Shown here in pieces: positions 21,630 through 32,196 of a DNA stretch of 64,000 bases. Each line of letters begins with the position of its first letter. Positions within the stretch are counted from its first letter, which is position 1. The notes beneath the pieces are model-generated. The model worked only from the letters and a program-made list of their open reading frames with translations. It searched no databases and was not told the origin of the DNA. The position numbers and the translations under genes were made by a program. The DNA is from Acholoe squamosa (taxonomy: Eukaryota > Annelida > Polychaeta > Phyllodocida > Polynoidae), in NCBI GenBank assembly GCA_949317995.1, contig OX439040.1, positions 59,616,089 through 59,680,088 of the forward strand. Direction: 5' to 3'.

Positions 21630-22446
21630 AACAGAAAAGTTTGTTTTTTTTTGGTTGCCATGGTTACCACAAAATTCCTTCATAAATACAATATTTTAAG
21701 TCCCTTTAGTCAGAAACAACCCTGAAATTCTGCCAAAAATGACATTTTTTTGGTAATTTGGGCCTATTGAGACCATGGTCTGGTGTGCGCAGGCACAAAT
21801 TGCTCAAAAAATGTCCCGTTTTAGGGTATCCATCTTCAATCGAATGTAGCAAAATATCTGATTGCACTATGTCCTGGCAAATGTACCTCCAAACGTGCCT
21901 CAAACCATCTATTTTATGCCAGAATATCCCACTTAAGTCTCAGGAAATTAGGGAAAGCAGTAGAAACAATAAAAATGCCCAATTATGGTCATTTTTGAAG
22001 CCAAAATGGCTCTTTTGGGCCTAAATTGGGCATAACGAGCAATGACAAGCTGTTATGTTGCCATGGCAACCAATAACAAACAATAGAGTTCTGATCAATT
22101 AGGCACCCTATCTATTGCTTGAACCCATACCTTGATATCCAGTGTCAGAGGTGACATGTAGCTTGTTAAAAATGTACCTATTTCTTCAAATTTAGCTAAG
22201 AACTGGAAATTCCCCTGATATACCCTCGATGGCCTGAACAGTAAAAAGCCAGTTTTGGGGCCTATATTCAATGAAAATCATGCGATTTTAGGGTCAAATC
22301 AAAGCAAATCTACAGTTTAACACCTCATTATCCATGTAGGAGAGGGCCTAAACACTAATAACTAATGATGATTTAAAAAAAAATAGGGTTAAGGGAAAAA
22401 AATGGCACAGATTTCTGCTGATCCTTGCATAATCCCACCCCCTGTT
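21630..22446. other. Spacer between two TIR elements, possibly an element itself
   Basis: The segment begins TTAACAG (with the preceding TT) and ends CTGTTAA, so it is bounded by short inverted ends next to TTAA. The interior has several GTTGCCATGG-type motifs and no reading frame that I trust. Confidence 0.35.
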
Positions 22447-22554
22447 AAGGTGGTACCACCCTAAATATGCGCTGCGACCCGAAAAAATCCACTATCGCTG
22501 ACACTTGACAAAATATTTCAAATACTTAAAATTTCCTCAGAACTAAGCCAAATA

Positions 22555-23250
22555 CAGTAAAATTCCTTTACAACGAATCCTGTTACAACGAAATTTCGGT
22601 TACAACAAACAAATCTCATTGTCCCAAATCAGTTCCATACATTTCTATAGTAAAATAATCCCCTTATAACGAATTTTATATCATCTGGAATCGTTTATAA
22701 CGAATTTTTCATGGCTTATACAAAACATTATCCGGTATCTGAGGGTTGTTAGGATGCCCTATTGAACGCTGGGCAGCAGAAGGGGTAAGGGAGTTTGGGG
22801 GGAGGGGGTGTTAGGATGTGTGATGGGGCTTCTACAGTCGCCTCTATTGAACTCTGGGCAGCAGAAGGGGTAAGGGAGTTGGGGAGAGGGGGTGTCAGGA
22901 TGTGTGATGGGGCTTCTACAGCCGCCTCTATTGAACTCAGGGTGTCAGAAAGGGTAAGGGAGTTGGGGGAGGGGGTGTTAGGATGTGTGATGGGGCTTCT
23001 ACAGCCGCCTCTATTGAACTCTGGGCAGCAGAAGGGGTAAGGGAGTTGGGGGGAGGGGGTGTTAGGATGTGTGATGGGGCTTCTACAGCTGCCTTTATTG
23101 AACTCAGGGCAGCAGAAGGGGTAAGGGAGGTGGGGGGTGTGTGTAGTTGGCCCCTAATGCTCTAATATTGTATGATTTGGTTAGAACGAAATTCGTTTAT
23201 AACGAATTTTTTCCTTGTCCCAAGCACTTTGTTATAACGGAATTTTACTG
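22555..23250. mobile_element. 696-bp pogo/Tigger-like non-autonomous element nested in a TIR element
   Basis: The ends are inverted repeats beginning CAGTAAAATTCC, with TA on both sides (22553-22554, 23251-23252). The host copy elsewhere has a single TA at this site, so the insertion and TA duplication are directly shown. CAGTAAAA termini with TA duplication are typical of pogo/Tigger relatives. Subterminal AACGAAT repeats are present. There is no transposase, only a minisatellite. Confidence 0.85.
22790..23145. repeat. Minisatellite, 83-84 bp unit, about 4 copies, inside the pogo-like element
   Basis: GGTGTTAGGATGTGTGATGG-type starts occur at 22807, 22891, 22974 and 23058. The units are purine-rich and keep a frame open, but the open frames only reflect the repetition. 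Confidence 0.85.
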
Positions 23251-23632
23251 TATACCAGATTGTAGCTTTTGAAATGGCAAAAATCATACACTAGGTCTGT
23301 CATAACAAAGTGCAATCAGATTTTTCGCAAATCGCCATGGAAACCACCGATGTGATTTTGTGGTCTGCCACCTGAGTCACTACACATCATAGGTCCCTTT
23401 GGTCCGCAGTAAATGATCTAAATTATTTTCATTCTTTTCCAATCTTTTTTTAAAAATATTCTCCAAGCCTCCAGGATATTTTAATGCCAATGTATACACA
23501 GACAACCTGTTTAGAACCAATTTTATAGCCCTAGAAGTGAAAAATTGACTGTATTTAGTGCAGGACTTTTACCATTCTACCCGGAAATGACCTGATTTAG
23601 GGTGGTACCACCAGAATGCATTTAAAGCATTA

Positions 23633-23855
23633 CCGTAACCTCCCGCGTATAAGGCGCAGCCCGCGTATAAGGCGCACCCCCAACTCAGGGAGGCTTGTCC
23701 CATGTATAAGGCGCACCTCTAAGGGCAGATTTTTGTTAATTTAGTACTGTTCTATAGTAAAAATACCCTCCCTATAAGGCGCACCCCAAACTCTAGGCAA
23801 TGTCCCTCCCACGTATAAGACTCAGCAGCATTTTGTTTGGTGTATAAGACGCAAA
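23633..23855. mobile_element. Partial MITE of the CCGTAA...CGTATAAG family
   Basis: It starts CCGTAACCTCCCGCGTATAA after TA and repeats TATAAGGCGCA-like blocks. It matches the terminus of the complete element at 38408-38640. The right terminus is missing. Confidence 0.6.
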
Positions 23856-23867
23856 TTTCACAGAGGA

Positions 23868-23961
23868 ATGTGTCAGTGCCCGCGCATATGTGCACCACAC
23901 ACATCCTGAGGGGATAGGAAAGAGTAGATAAAGACCCTTTTAAGTGGGCCAGGGAAGCCCG
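23868..23961. repeat. Dispersed repeat, copy 2
   Basis: Nearly identical to 19875-19968. The Ty3-like LTR starts 10 bp to the right of it. Confidence 0.7.
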
Positions 23962-23971
23962 AATTACCTGA

Positions 23972-24418
23972 TGTAATGATTACATAGCATCTTAACAATA
24001 ATACAGGCTTATCAAATACCTGTTATCATATCATTTGAAATACCCCCGGGATATATAGTGTAGGGGCCGGTATCGTCGTATATATATTAGTGCCGTTCAT
24101 CCGAGAGACGTGTTCGTGTGGTGCCTGTTCCTTCTATGCCAGCTAGGTGTCGCTTTGTGATACCCCGTTGGTACAAGAGGGGGCGGCACCATGCCTCGCG
24201 TCCAGCTTCTACTAAGAAGCCGGACGAGCGGCAGAAGGTGACTGGACCTGGTCCAGTCCAGACGCTCAATCTAACCTGTTGACCAGAGTTGAATAAAGTC
24301 CTACCCGAGAGGGTTTCTGGGGCTTTGCCCAACCCGAACTACTCGTGTTGTGTTGGTATTTCTAGTGGTAAGCGAGCCAAAGAGCCACCCAACATATAAG
24401 TCAATACGAACCATTACA
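23972..24418 (+). repeat. 5' LTR of Ty3/gypsy-like element
   Basis: A 447-bp segment bounded by the short inverted ends TGTAATG and CATTACA, directly followed by a primer-binding site. AATAAA lies at 24292-24297. No second copy (3' LTR) was found in the window, so the boundaries rest on the ends and on the position of the primer-binding site. Confidence 0.75.
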
Positions 24419-24419
24419 C

Positions 24420-24432
24420 TGGTGCCGTGACC
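24420..24432 (+). promoter_or_regulatory. Primer-binding site (tRNA primer)
   Basis: TGGTGCCGTGACC starts two bases after the LTR end. TGG pairs with the tRNA 3' CCA, and the next ten bases should pair with the acceptor end of the priming tRNA. I did not assign the tRNA species. Confidence 0.75.
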
Positions 24433-24581
24433 AGTTGGTTCGGGGGTGGTGCGCGGCCACATTGGCCGAAAGCCTCGGGAAACCCGAAGCGGATCCCCCC
24501 AGCCCTGGGCTAGAGGGATTCGAAGAGGATGACTTCACATCCCAGCATCTGTTGTTAGACTGGAAGCCCGGTCAACAACAA

Positions 24582-27257
24582 ATGTATAATCCAGAGGGTG
24601 TCCTAACTGTTTTCTCGACACCCGGTCTGATGGACGGTGCCACGGGTGATGGTATCGTAAAATTGTATCCAGGTACTCCGCAAACGGGAGTACCGGATAC
24701 GGGATTGTTTAGGGGAGTATTAAGACCCCCAACTTTAGACTTGAGTGATTGGTCCCAAGTTATAACTAGCAGACGCCAGCTGGGTCCTATTGTACCAGCA
24801 GGCTCGGCTAGCAGCTTGGGTATCCCAGTAGCACAGAGCCCTATGAAGCGTACTGCAACCCCCCCGGAAGCGGTCCCAGAGGGTGCAAACGAAGTAGCCC
24901 CATTAATGACATCGTCGGACCATGACAGCGACGATGGTAAAGCCATAAGGGACCCAGTGGTCCCGGAAGTAAATGCGAAGACTAAGCCTCGGGATGCTGA
25001 ACCGAAAAGCTCGGAAAGGCATCACCTAGGCCGATCTTTGGACGAAGGCTTGTCTGACTCCATGTTCAACCCTGGAGGCAGCCGCAGGTCTATATACGGA
25101 CGTCGGATGGGCCCCGGGTATAAAACTACCCCGGCCTATTTGAAAGCCAAAGAACAGGTAGAGTTGCAGGCTAAGAGGCAACATGAACAATTCATGGAAG
25201 CCCAATTGAAAATTGAAGAGGAAACTAAATCACGGATTAGAAAGTTACGATCCGTGGAACAGGAGACGATTCTAAAAGAATCTGACCTGAAATATCGTCT
25301 AACTTCTGTAACCCATCGCTTGGAGCGGAAGGAGAAAGACGAACGTGAAAAAGAGAAAAGATTGGCCGAGTTAGAACTCGAAGAAGCCAATAGACTTAGA
25401 GCAATCGAAAAGGCTAGAGCCGAGGAGGTTGCTAAGGCCCGGGATGTAAACAGACTACAATCCGAGTTGCATACCATGGAGGAGAAGCTAAAGAAACTTC
25501 AACTCCGGAAGGCAGAGACAGAGGCCAGAATGGTCTCGGAACAAGCCGAGATAAGGAAAGAGACCAATGAGTACCAAAGGTCTCAGAAAGAGAAGGGTGA
25601 AAAGTACCGCCTACTAAAGGATACTTTTAAGCGAGAGGCATTGGCCGCTCAAGAGGAACGGAACCGAGCTGTGGCGGAAAATGAAAAGATTCAATCCGAA
25701 ATCTTAACAGAAAACGCACAGCTAAGGGAGGAACAGCGAAACCTGACTACAGATGTAGCTACCCTCACAATAAATAAGTCTGCTATGGAGAGTTATTTAC
25801 AGGAGCAAGAGCAAGCAAATGCCCCTCCTGCGAGTAAGGATACGAATCCGAACTCGACGTTTGTTAAACAGGGTGACTCAGTCTCCTGTTCTACGCCGAA
25901 GCATCCGCAGTATAATCCTTTTATCAATGATAATGTGACGCGGAATGTAGATCAAGGGGGAGTTTATATCAGAACCCAAGATAAGCATGGCCGAACTAGT
26001 AGAGTCCGGATAAGTGAAGTCCCCATAGTCCACAACCTGGACCCGGACTATATACCCCGGGATGCCTCCGACAGTAGTGCGGAGACTAGTGGATTCCACA
26101 TACATGTGGATCCGAGTGATAGTGTGGGGTTGGGAGCTGGTAATGACAGCGGCCAACCCAATCCATCGAACGATGGCAGTCAGTCAGCGGGAAACCATCA
26201 GCCTTACGGCGGTTATCAAGGCGCTCAAGGAGGGGGCGGTGCTCCGGGTACCACAGGCCACAGTAGTACCTCGGGTACCGGCCCTAACCAGGGTGGTGCG
26301 GGCTATACGAACCACAGTGGTTTACAGTGGACGTATACACAGCCGCCGCCACCACCTCCACCGGGCAACACGAGCCTCGGTGGTATAGGGGGCAATCGAA
26401 CCTTGAATGAAACCAAGGCGATTGAATGGAGCAAACAGCAATGCACTAGATTGATGTATGCTCATAATTCCGCCCGAAGGGTAGCCGTTATTCCTAAGGA
26501 ATATGACGGTACTCGACCATGGAAAGAGTGGTTTGAAGATTTCATCGATGTGATGAACTGTAATGGGTGGACCCCATACGAGGCCAAGCCACATCTAGTA
26601 AGATGTTTGAAAGGCGGGCCGGGTTGCATGGCCGTAGAGCAATGGCGGACCTGGTACGGTCTCGTAGGGAGTTTTGAGCAGTTAGTAGAATCTGCTAGCG
26701 GACTGTTATGTAACATGGTCAAGGAGGACCCGATGGTCCGTTTTAAGAAACGTACACAGAAGCCTAACGAAGCTTTCCGAGCATACGGTATGGAACTCCA
26801 TGCCCTGCTAAGCAAGGCCAGACCCGGTACTGAAAACCAGGACTGGTATATGGACGATTTGATTACACAATTCGTCAAGGGTCTGAGAGACCGAGATGAG
26901 CAGATTGCTGCGAGGGATGCCTGGAAAGAAGGCGTAACACTTCACGATATATTTAATGGTATAGATATGGCCGTGAAGAAGCGAACGATGTTAGCTGGGG
27001 ACATACCTAATGCCAGCAGCTCGGCTCCCCTGGCATCAGTAGTCCAGCAGTCTGAGGTAAATATTCCCTCAGACGATTTCGAATTGATTGAAATCGAACA
27101 GGAGGACGGTACCTTCTGTTCGGTTCAATTAAGGAAAAATATTTCAGGCAGGAAGTATATTCAAGGAAGGCGTTCAATAAGCCAAGGGACTCTAGACCAT
27201 CACCCGAGGTCAAGAGCGACCCAAAAGTCGGCGAGAAGGCGGCCAAGCCTCTTGTAA
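24582..27257 (+). pseudogene. Ty3-like Gag with long N-terminal coiled coil (frameshifted before the zinc knuckle)
   Basis: The frame is open from 24435, but the first ATG is at 24582, giving 891 codons. Order: acidic N-terminal region; charged coiled coil (about 25140-25810, rich in Glu, Lys, Arg and Leu); Gly/Ser/Pro-rich linker with a proline run near 26341; then a retrotransposon-type capsid core (about 26410-26990) with blocks WKEWFEDF and FVKGLRDRD. The frame ends at 27255-27257. The zinc knuckle continues in another phase, which can be followed back to about 27165, so a one-base change there probably broke the protein. The N-terminal extension of about 600 residues is far longer than usual for Ty3/gypsy Gag. 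Confidence 0.8.
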
Positions 27258-27520
27258 GCACTGACAAAGTGAAGGGTCAGTCTCCGGACATGACCAAACT
27301 TATGGAGGACATGTGTAAGAAAATTACAGATGCCATCCAAGCCAGTCGGCAAAGACCCAGAGTGGATCGCCGAACTGTTAAGTGTTTCAGGTGCCAGCGC
27401 ATGGGACACTATTCATCCGAATGTACCGCTGCTAAGCCGGTAATGGCTGCCTTCTATGAAGCCGAGGACAACGGCGAAGGAAGGGAGAACACTACAGATT
27501 CCACTGATGTGGAAAACTAG
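27167..27520 (+). pseudogene. Gag C-terminal part with CCHC zinc knuckle
   Basis: The frame contains a CCHC knuckle (C-x2-C-x4-H-x4-C, CFRCQRMGHYSSEC) at 27382-27423, the nucleic-acid-binding part of Gag, in a Lys/Arg-rich context. It is out of phase with the capsid frame and stops with TAG at 27518-27520. The protease frame begins at this stop in the -1 phase. Confidence 0.8.
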
Positions 27521-28506
27521 TGGGGGTTGTATCAACGGCATCTGATATGACCCCGAGGAAGAACGAATGCCAAAATGCTACCGGGGGTGACCCGGTGGAA
27601 GATTTCGAATCAATTACACCTGGAGGCCGGGTGGCTGTGGGTGCGCACCCCTGCACCTTGGCCGGGGCCAGGGACCCTAGTGCTTATATGTACGGGAGTG
27701 AGCATATGGAGGCGAGTGGCCGCACTAGGGGAGAGGAAGGATGGATCAAAGAGTTGATCCGAGTGTGTGGGACACGCCTTCCCCCAAGTCATCCGTGTCT
27801 GGAATTCCTGAGAGGACTCGGATTGAATCTTGGTGATTCGGGAGACTTTCACCGGTTTACCAGTAACCCCTCACCTTTAGGGGGGAGACGGTGGTATGTA
27901 CCCATATCTGTGGAAGGCCGGGTAGGGGAATTCTTAGTGGATACCGGAGCCAGCCACTCCTGTGTGTCCAAAAGATTTTTCGACTCGGTGGCCGGCAGCC
28001 ATGAGAACCTCAAAACGGGGGTAAATGCTTGCACGGCCGACGGAAGCAGTATGCGTACATTTGGTAGGACGTTTATGCCTATCCGTATAGGAGGCAAAGA
28101 ATTTGTTCTTTCGCCGACTATAGCAGAGGTTAGTGATGACGGAATCCTCGGACTGGATTTTGCAAGCTTATACGGGGCCGTCTTGGATCCGAGGGACGGT
28201 ATGATGAGTATACGGAACCCGTATAGCTTGCATGTCCAATGCGTATTGAGACAAGTGTCTTCGGTTGCATCAGTGATACACACGGTGAAGATCCCACCGG
28301 GTACCACTTGCGATGTCCTTTGTGGCGGATCAATGGCCCAAAGGAATGAAACTGGAGTCTATGAACCCGATACGGTGTATTTGTCGAGCATCGGGTTGGA
28401 CTCAGTGGATACATTAGTGGCTAATGCAGCTTGGACTGTATTACCCATGACTAACCGAAGTGGTTCGGTGGTTTATTTGAAGCGAGGCGACAGTGTAGGT
28501 ATGTGA
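27520..28506 (+). CDS. Ty3-like aspartic protease region
   Basis: An open frame of 328 codons with the catalytic DTGAS box at 27940-27954 and a downstream GILGLDF block (about 28141-28161) typical of retropepsins. The frame overlaps the end of Gag at TAG and lies at -1 to the zinc-knuckle frame, so expression by ribosomal frameshift is likely in an intact element. The N-terminal 130 residues before the domain are not recognised. The end overlaps the RT frame by a few bases in another phase. Confidence 0.8.
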   Translation: MGVVSTASDMTPRKNECQNATGGDPVEDFESITPGGRVAVGAHPCTLAGARDPSAYMYGSEHMEASGRTRGEEGWIKELIRVCGTRLPPSHPCLEFLRGLGLNLGDSGDFHRFTSNPSPLGGRRWYVPISVEGRVGEFLVDTGASHSCVSKRFFDSVAGSHENLKTGVNACTADGSSMRTFGRTFMPIRIGGKEFVLSPTIAEVSDDGILGLDFASLYGAVLDPRDGMMSIRNPYSLHVQCVLRQVSSVASVIHTVKIPPGTTCDVLCGGSMAQRNETGVYEPDTVYLSSIGLDSVDTLVANAAWTVLPMTNRSGSVVYLKRGDSVGM

Positions 28507-29366
28507 GTTCGGTAGAACATGTCGCCGAGGCTAAGTTCAATAAACCACTGAACCCTGTTAGTAAGCATCCTTTGGATGAAGAATTCCAAAAGCTGATTGA
28601 TCAGTCTGATTTAGAGAATACGGAGGATAAGGATTGCCTAGCGAAACTCCTACAAAAGTACAAGAGTGCTTTTGGTAGGGATGGAGGACCGGTGGGTAGA
28701 TCCGATAAGGTGTTGCACACCATAGATGTAGGCAACGAGAAACAAAAACAGTTGGACCTAGGGGTCATCGTGCCTAGCTCGAGTCCCTGGTCCAGCCCTG
28801 TTTGTATGACCACTAAGAAAGACGGTACAATCCGCTTTTGTGTTGACTACCGGAAACTGAATGGTATAACAAAGAAGAACTCGTATCCTTTACCAAGGAT
28901 AGACGAGACTTTAGATAGCTTGGGCGGAAACCAATGGTTCTGTACCTTGGACTTACAATCCGGGTATTGGCAAATACCGATGCACCCCGATGACAAGGAG
29001 AAAACAGCGTTCTCCAGTCATATGGGGCTATTCGAGTATAACGTCTTACCCTTCGGATTGTGTAACGCCCCCGCTACATTCGAGGCCATGATGGAATCCT
29101 TACTGAGTGATCTTTTGTGGAAGAAATGCTTGGTCTACTTGGACGACGTGGTCGTGTTCGGCAAGTCATTCAAGCAATGCCTTGCGAATCTGCAATTGGT
29201 CCTCGACCGGATACTATCAAACGGTCTTAAACTCAAACCCAAGAAGTGTAATTTGTTTAAGAAAACAATCACATACTTGGGAAGGATCATTACTCCTAAC
29301 GGGGTGAGCGCAGATCCGGAAAAATTAGAAGCTGTGGAAAATTGGGAGAGACCCACGAGGAGGTGA
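28503..29366 (+). pseudogene. Ty3-like reverse transcriptase (internal deletion, frameshift)
   Basis: The polymerase domain has FCVDYRKLN, the catalytic YLDD at 29136-29147, and LPFGLCNAPATF. Between a block like HTIDVGNEK (28718-28744) and LDLGVIVPSSSPW (from 28756), roughly 20 residues usual for the family are missing. The frame ends at 29364-29366, where it should run on into the connection domain; the continuation is in another phase from about 29355. This copy therefore needs at least one frameshift to be repaired. Confidence 0.85.
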
Positions 29367-29902
29367 GATCATTTTTAGGATTCTGTTCCTATTACCGTGA
29401 TTTCATACCGAATTACTCTCGTGTCAGCTTTCCCATGCAGTGCTTATCTCACTGGACCCCGGGTAGGGCACGGGACCCATTCCCATGGACCAGCGAACAA
29501 GAAGAATCTTTTAATAAAATAAAAGATTTGTTTAGGAATACACCTGTGTTGAAATATCCCACTCGCGAGGGACATTTCATCTTAGACACCGATGCGAGCA
29601 ATGATGCAATTGGGGCAGCTCTCTCACAGGTCCAGGAGGGAGTCGAAGTCCCAATAGCATTTGCTAGCAACACGCTAAGCAAGACCCAGCGAAATTATTG
29701 TACCACCAAGCGAGAACTCCTCGCGGTGGTGGTGTATACGAAGAAGTTCAAGCATTTCCTTTGGGGAAGTGACTTTACCTTAAGAACAGACCATTCGTCC
29801 CTTAGGTGGCTCCTTAACTTTAAGGACGCCGAGGGGATGATTGGACGATGGTTAGCTCATCTATCCGAATTCGGATTGGAGCACAAACAAATAGAGCACT
29901 GA
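29342..29902 (+). pseudogene. Ty3-like RNase H region (one in-frame stop)
   Basis: Connection and RNase H domain: VRSFLGFCSYYRDF, then the catalytic-type LDTDASNDAIGAAL (about 29581-29622) and RTDHSSLRWLL. A TGA at 29900-29902 interrupts the block before GAKHINADALSR, which continues in the same frame. RNase H degrades the RNA of RNA:DNA hybrids during reverse transcription. Confidence 0.85.
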
Positions 29903-29932
29903 CCCGGTGCTAAACACATCAATGCGGATGCC

Positions 29933-31678
29933 TTGTCGAGACGACCTATCCGAAGGTGCCAGAATGCCACTTGTGAAGACTGCGGGGCCCACAATGCTGT
30001 GGTAGCCGGGTTGGTATTTAATTATACCACCCCCCGTATTCCCTGGGAGGAGGCTGTATGTAGCTATCTCGATTGGTCCCCGGAGACCATCAAGAAGTTC
30101 CAACAGTCGGATCCCACCACTGCGCGCATAATGGAATACCTACGGTCAGGTATTAAACCGGCAAGGCCGCTAGTATCCCTAGAAGATAGGGAGGCGAGAC
30201 GATTGCTAGCCCAATGGACCGAGCTAGAGATCCGAGACGGCATACTATGTAGGTGGAAGACAACTCCCACCAATGGTAGGCTGTTGCAAATAGTGATACC
30301 CGCCCCGATGAGGAGGGATATCATGTATTATTGCCATGGTCATCAAACGAGTGGCCATTTCGGTAAGAAAAGGTTGATAGAGCGCCTACAAAGGCGTTAC
30401 TACTGGCCCGGTATGAGAGGCGACCTGCTCCGGTGGATCGCCACTTGCCCGGATTGTTGTAAAAACAAGCCGGGACCCGGCCTGGGTAAGCAACCCCTAT
30501 CCCAGGAATTGTTTGGTATCAGATTCGCTCGAGTAGCGATAGATATCATCAGCGGAATTAAAACGACACCTCGAGACAATACTTGTATGATGGTCGTAAC
30601 CGCCTATTATACCAAGTACACTCGGGTGTTCCCCCTTCCTAACCACAAAGCCGCCACGTGTGCGGAGGCATTTGTGAAAGGCTGGGTGCTCCATTTGGGT
30701 GTTCCCCTTATGATGCACAGCGACCAAGGAAGGGAGTTCGAGTCGGAGCTTTGGCAGGAAATGTGCCATTACCTAGCCATTTGCAAGACCCGAACAAACC
30801 CATACCGACCACAGTCGGATGGGCAGGTAGAGCGCTTCAACAGAACCCTTATACAAGTGCTAAAGCCCCTGGTTAATACCCACCAGGACGACTGGGATGA
30901 ACAGTGCGAGTTTGTGGTACATGCCTACAACAACACTGTCCATTCATCCACTAATTGCACTCCCAACATGCTAGTGTTCGGCGAGGACATCATAATGCCC
31001 GCCGACTTAGTGTATGGAGTGGTTGGGATAGACCCGGAGGCGCCCTGCACTGTGTTGTTTGTGGAGTCATTAAGGGATAGGTTCAAACAGGCATACGAGG
31101 CCGTTCGGAAAGAACTGCTGAAGAGTGCGAAGTGGCAGAAGGTGGGCTATGACACCAATGCTAAACGAATTCGTTTTAATGTTGGGGACAAGGTACTAAG
31201 GTACTACGAGCCGCTAGAAAAGCTGAAGCTCATAACGCCTTGGGAAGGTCCGTTTAAAATTATTCGCGTCATCTCCGAGTCCACGGTGATGATGGAGGAC
31301 TGCCTAACTGGTAGGAAATGGAAGACAAATGTCGGAAAACTTCGGCCCTGGAAGGGACGCGAAGAGGCGGAGAGGGAGTTCGGTTACAAACCACATGTAT
31401 CTGTCCCTAGCGGACCGAGCGTGGTAGTACCGATGAAGCGCCCTAGAGGCCGGCCGAGAAAGACGCCGGGAGACGAGGTTATGGTGAAAAAGAAGACGAA
31501 GGCCAGGAAACGACCTAACCGTAAGAAAAGGAAAAATGTCTCGCTGAGTGAAGGCATTACGTATGGGAAGGGGCCCGCAGTGGCTAAGCGGAATCCGGAA
31601 AAGGCCGTACGTAAAGCCGGGAAAAATAAAAGGCTAACCGAAGGCGTTAGACGCAGTCCCCGGTTGAGGTCTCCGTAA
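29933..31678 (+). CDS. Ty3-like integrase with AT-hook-like C-terminus
   Basis: The frame continues RNase H after the stop at 29902. Order: H2C2 zinc-binding domain (about 30330-30465: YCHGHQTSGH, then CPDCC); catalytic core with Asp in VAIDIISG (30535 onwards), Asp in HSDQGREFE (about 30717) and Glu in SDGQVERFN (about 30815); then a GPY/F-type module (WEGPFKIIRV, about 31240). The C-terminal 90 residues are very basic and include PRGRPRK, an AT-hook-like motif (about 31440-31463). The frame is complete from here to TAA and is the best-preserved part of the element. Confidence 0.88.
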   Translation: MSRRPIRRCQNATCEDCGAHNAVVAGLVFNYTTPRIPWEEAVCSYLDWSPETIKKFQQSDPTTARIMEYLRSGIKPARPLVSLEDREARRLLAQWTELEIRDGILCRWKTTPTNGRLLQIVIPAPMRRDIMYYCHGHQTSGHFGKKRLIERLQRRYYWPGMRGDLLRWIATCPDCCKNKPGPGLGKQPLSQELFGIRFARVAIDIISGIKTTPRDNTCMMVVTAYYTKYTRVFPLPNHKAATCAEAFVKGWVLHLGVPLMMHSDQGREFESELWQEMCHYLAICKTRTNPYRPQSDGQVERFNRTLIQVLKPLVNTHQDDWDEQCEFVVHAYNNTVHSSTNCTPNMLVFGEDIIMPADLVYGVVGIDPEAPCTVLFVESLRDRFKQAYEAVRKELLKSAKWQKVGYDTNAKRIRFNVGDKVLRYYEPLEKLKLITPWEGPFKIIRVISESTVMMEDCLTGRKWKTNVGKLRPWKGREEAEREFGYKPHVSVPSGPSVVVPMKRPRGRPRKTPGDEVMVKKKTKARKRPNRKKRKNVSLSEGITYGKGPAVAKRNPEKAVRKAGKNKRLTEGVRRSPRLRSP

Positions 31679-32196
31679 CCTAACTTAGTACACAACGAGC
31701 TGCTGCGTGTTGTCCGCCATAGGCGGGTAACATACGTTCCACGGCTGGAGATGCCGAACGCGCCCTCCCCGGGTGGCTGTATCCCGCGAGTGGCGGTCGG
31801 ATTAACCGGTACACTCGCTTTGAAGCGTTGTATACACCGCCAAACTCCAGAAGATAGCACTCGGTTGGTAGGCCGCGTCTCGCATGTCGAGTCGAATATT
31901 AGTTCGGATCTAGCCCCCTAGGTGGCGCCGCGGGTGCGGCGGGAAAGCGCGGAACTAGGTCACCGGATAGCCACAGCGGGATCTCGCGAGACGAGAGGTC
32001 TGACGTCATACTGGTCATAACTAGGGCGGACTCGTGGTGGTTAGACGCCACCCGTTTTCGCTCTGGTTATTGTTGGCAGTTTACAGCCTCTAGCTGTCGT
32101 GTTAGCTTGCTCTAACGAAAACCCTTTTGTTGGACGAATCCTTCGGGAGGAGTCCAACACATTTGCCAAATTTATTTGGAAGTCGCCCTCAGTGCC
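31679..32196. other. Non-coding gap between integrase and unknown frames
   Basis: GC-rich sequence without a supported frame or similarity to the 5' LTR. It contains GGTGGCGCCGCGGG near 31920, which superficially resembles a primer-binding site. It may be the element's spacer or the 5' region of another element. Confidence 0.4.

Larger units (their letters stand above)
22447..23612. mobile_element. TIR element, second copy, split by a nested insertion
   Basis: Its left (22447-22554) and right (23253-23612) parts match 21155-21629 almost base for base. The break falls exactly where the uninterrupted copy reads AAATATACCAG (about 21282). The last two bases of the right terminus differ. Confidence 0.85.

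Noticed and set aside
22795..23165. Plus-strand frames of 60-81 codons
   Set aside because: Products of the 84-bp minisatellite inside the pogo-like element.
24435..24581. Gag starting at 24435
   Set aside because: The codon there is TTG; the first ATG in frame is 24582. The earlier part is open but just follows the primer-binding site.
31905..31945. Second primer-binding site (TGGCGCCGCGGG)
   Set aside because: No LTR-like end precedes it and pairing to a tRNA 3' end cannot be argued.
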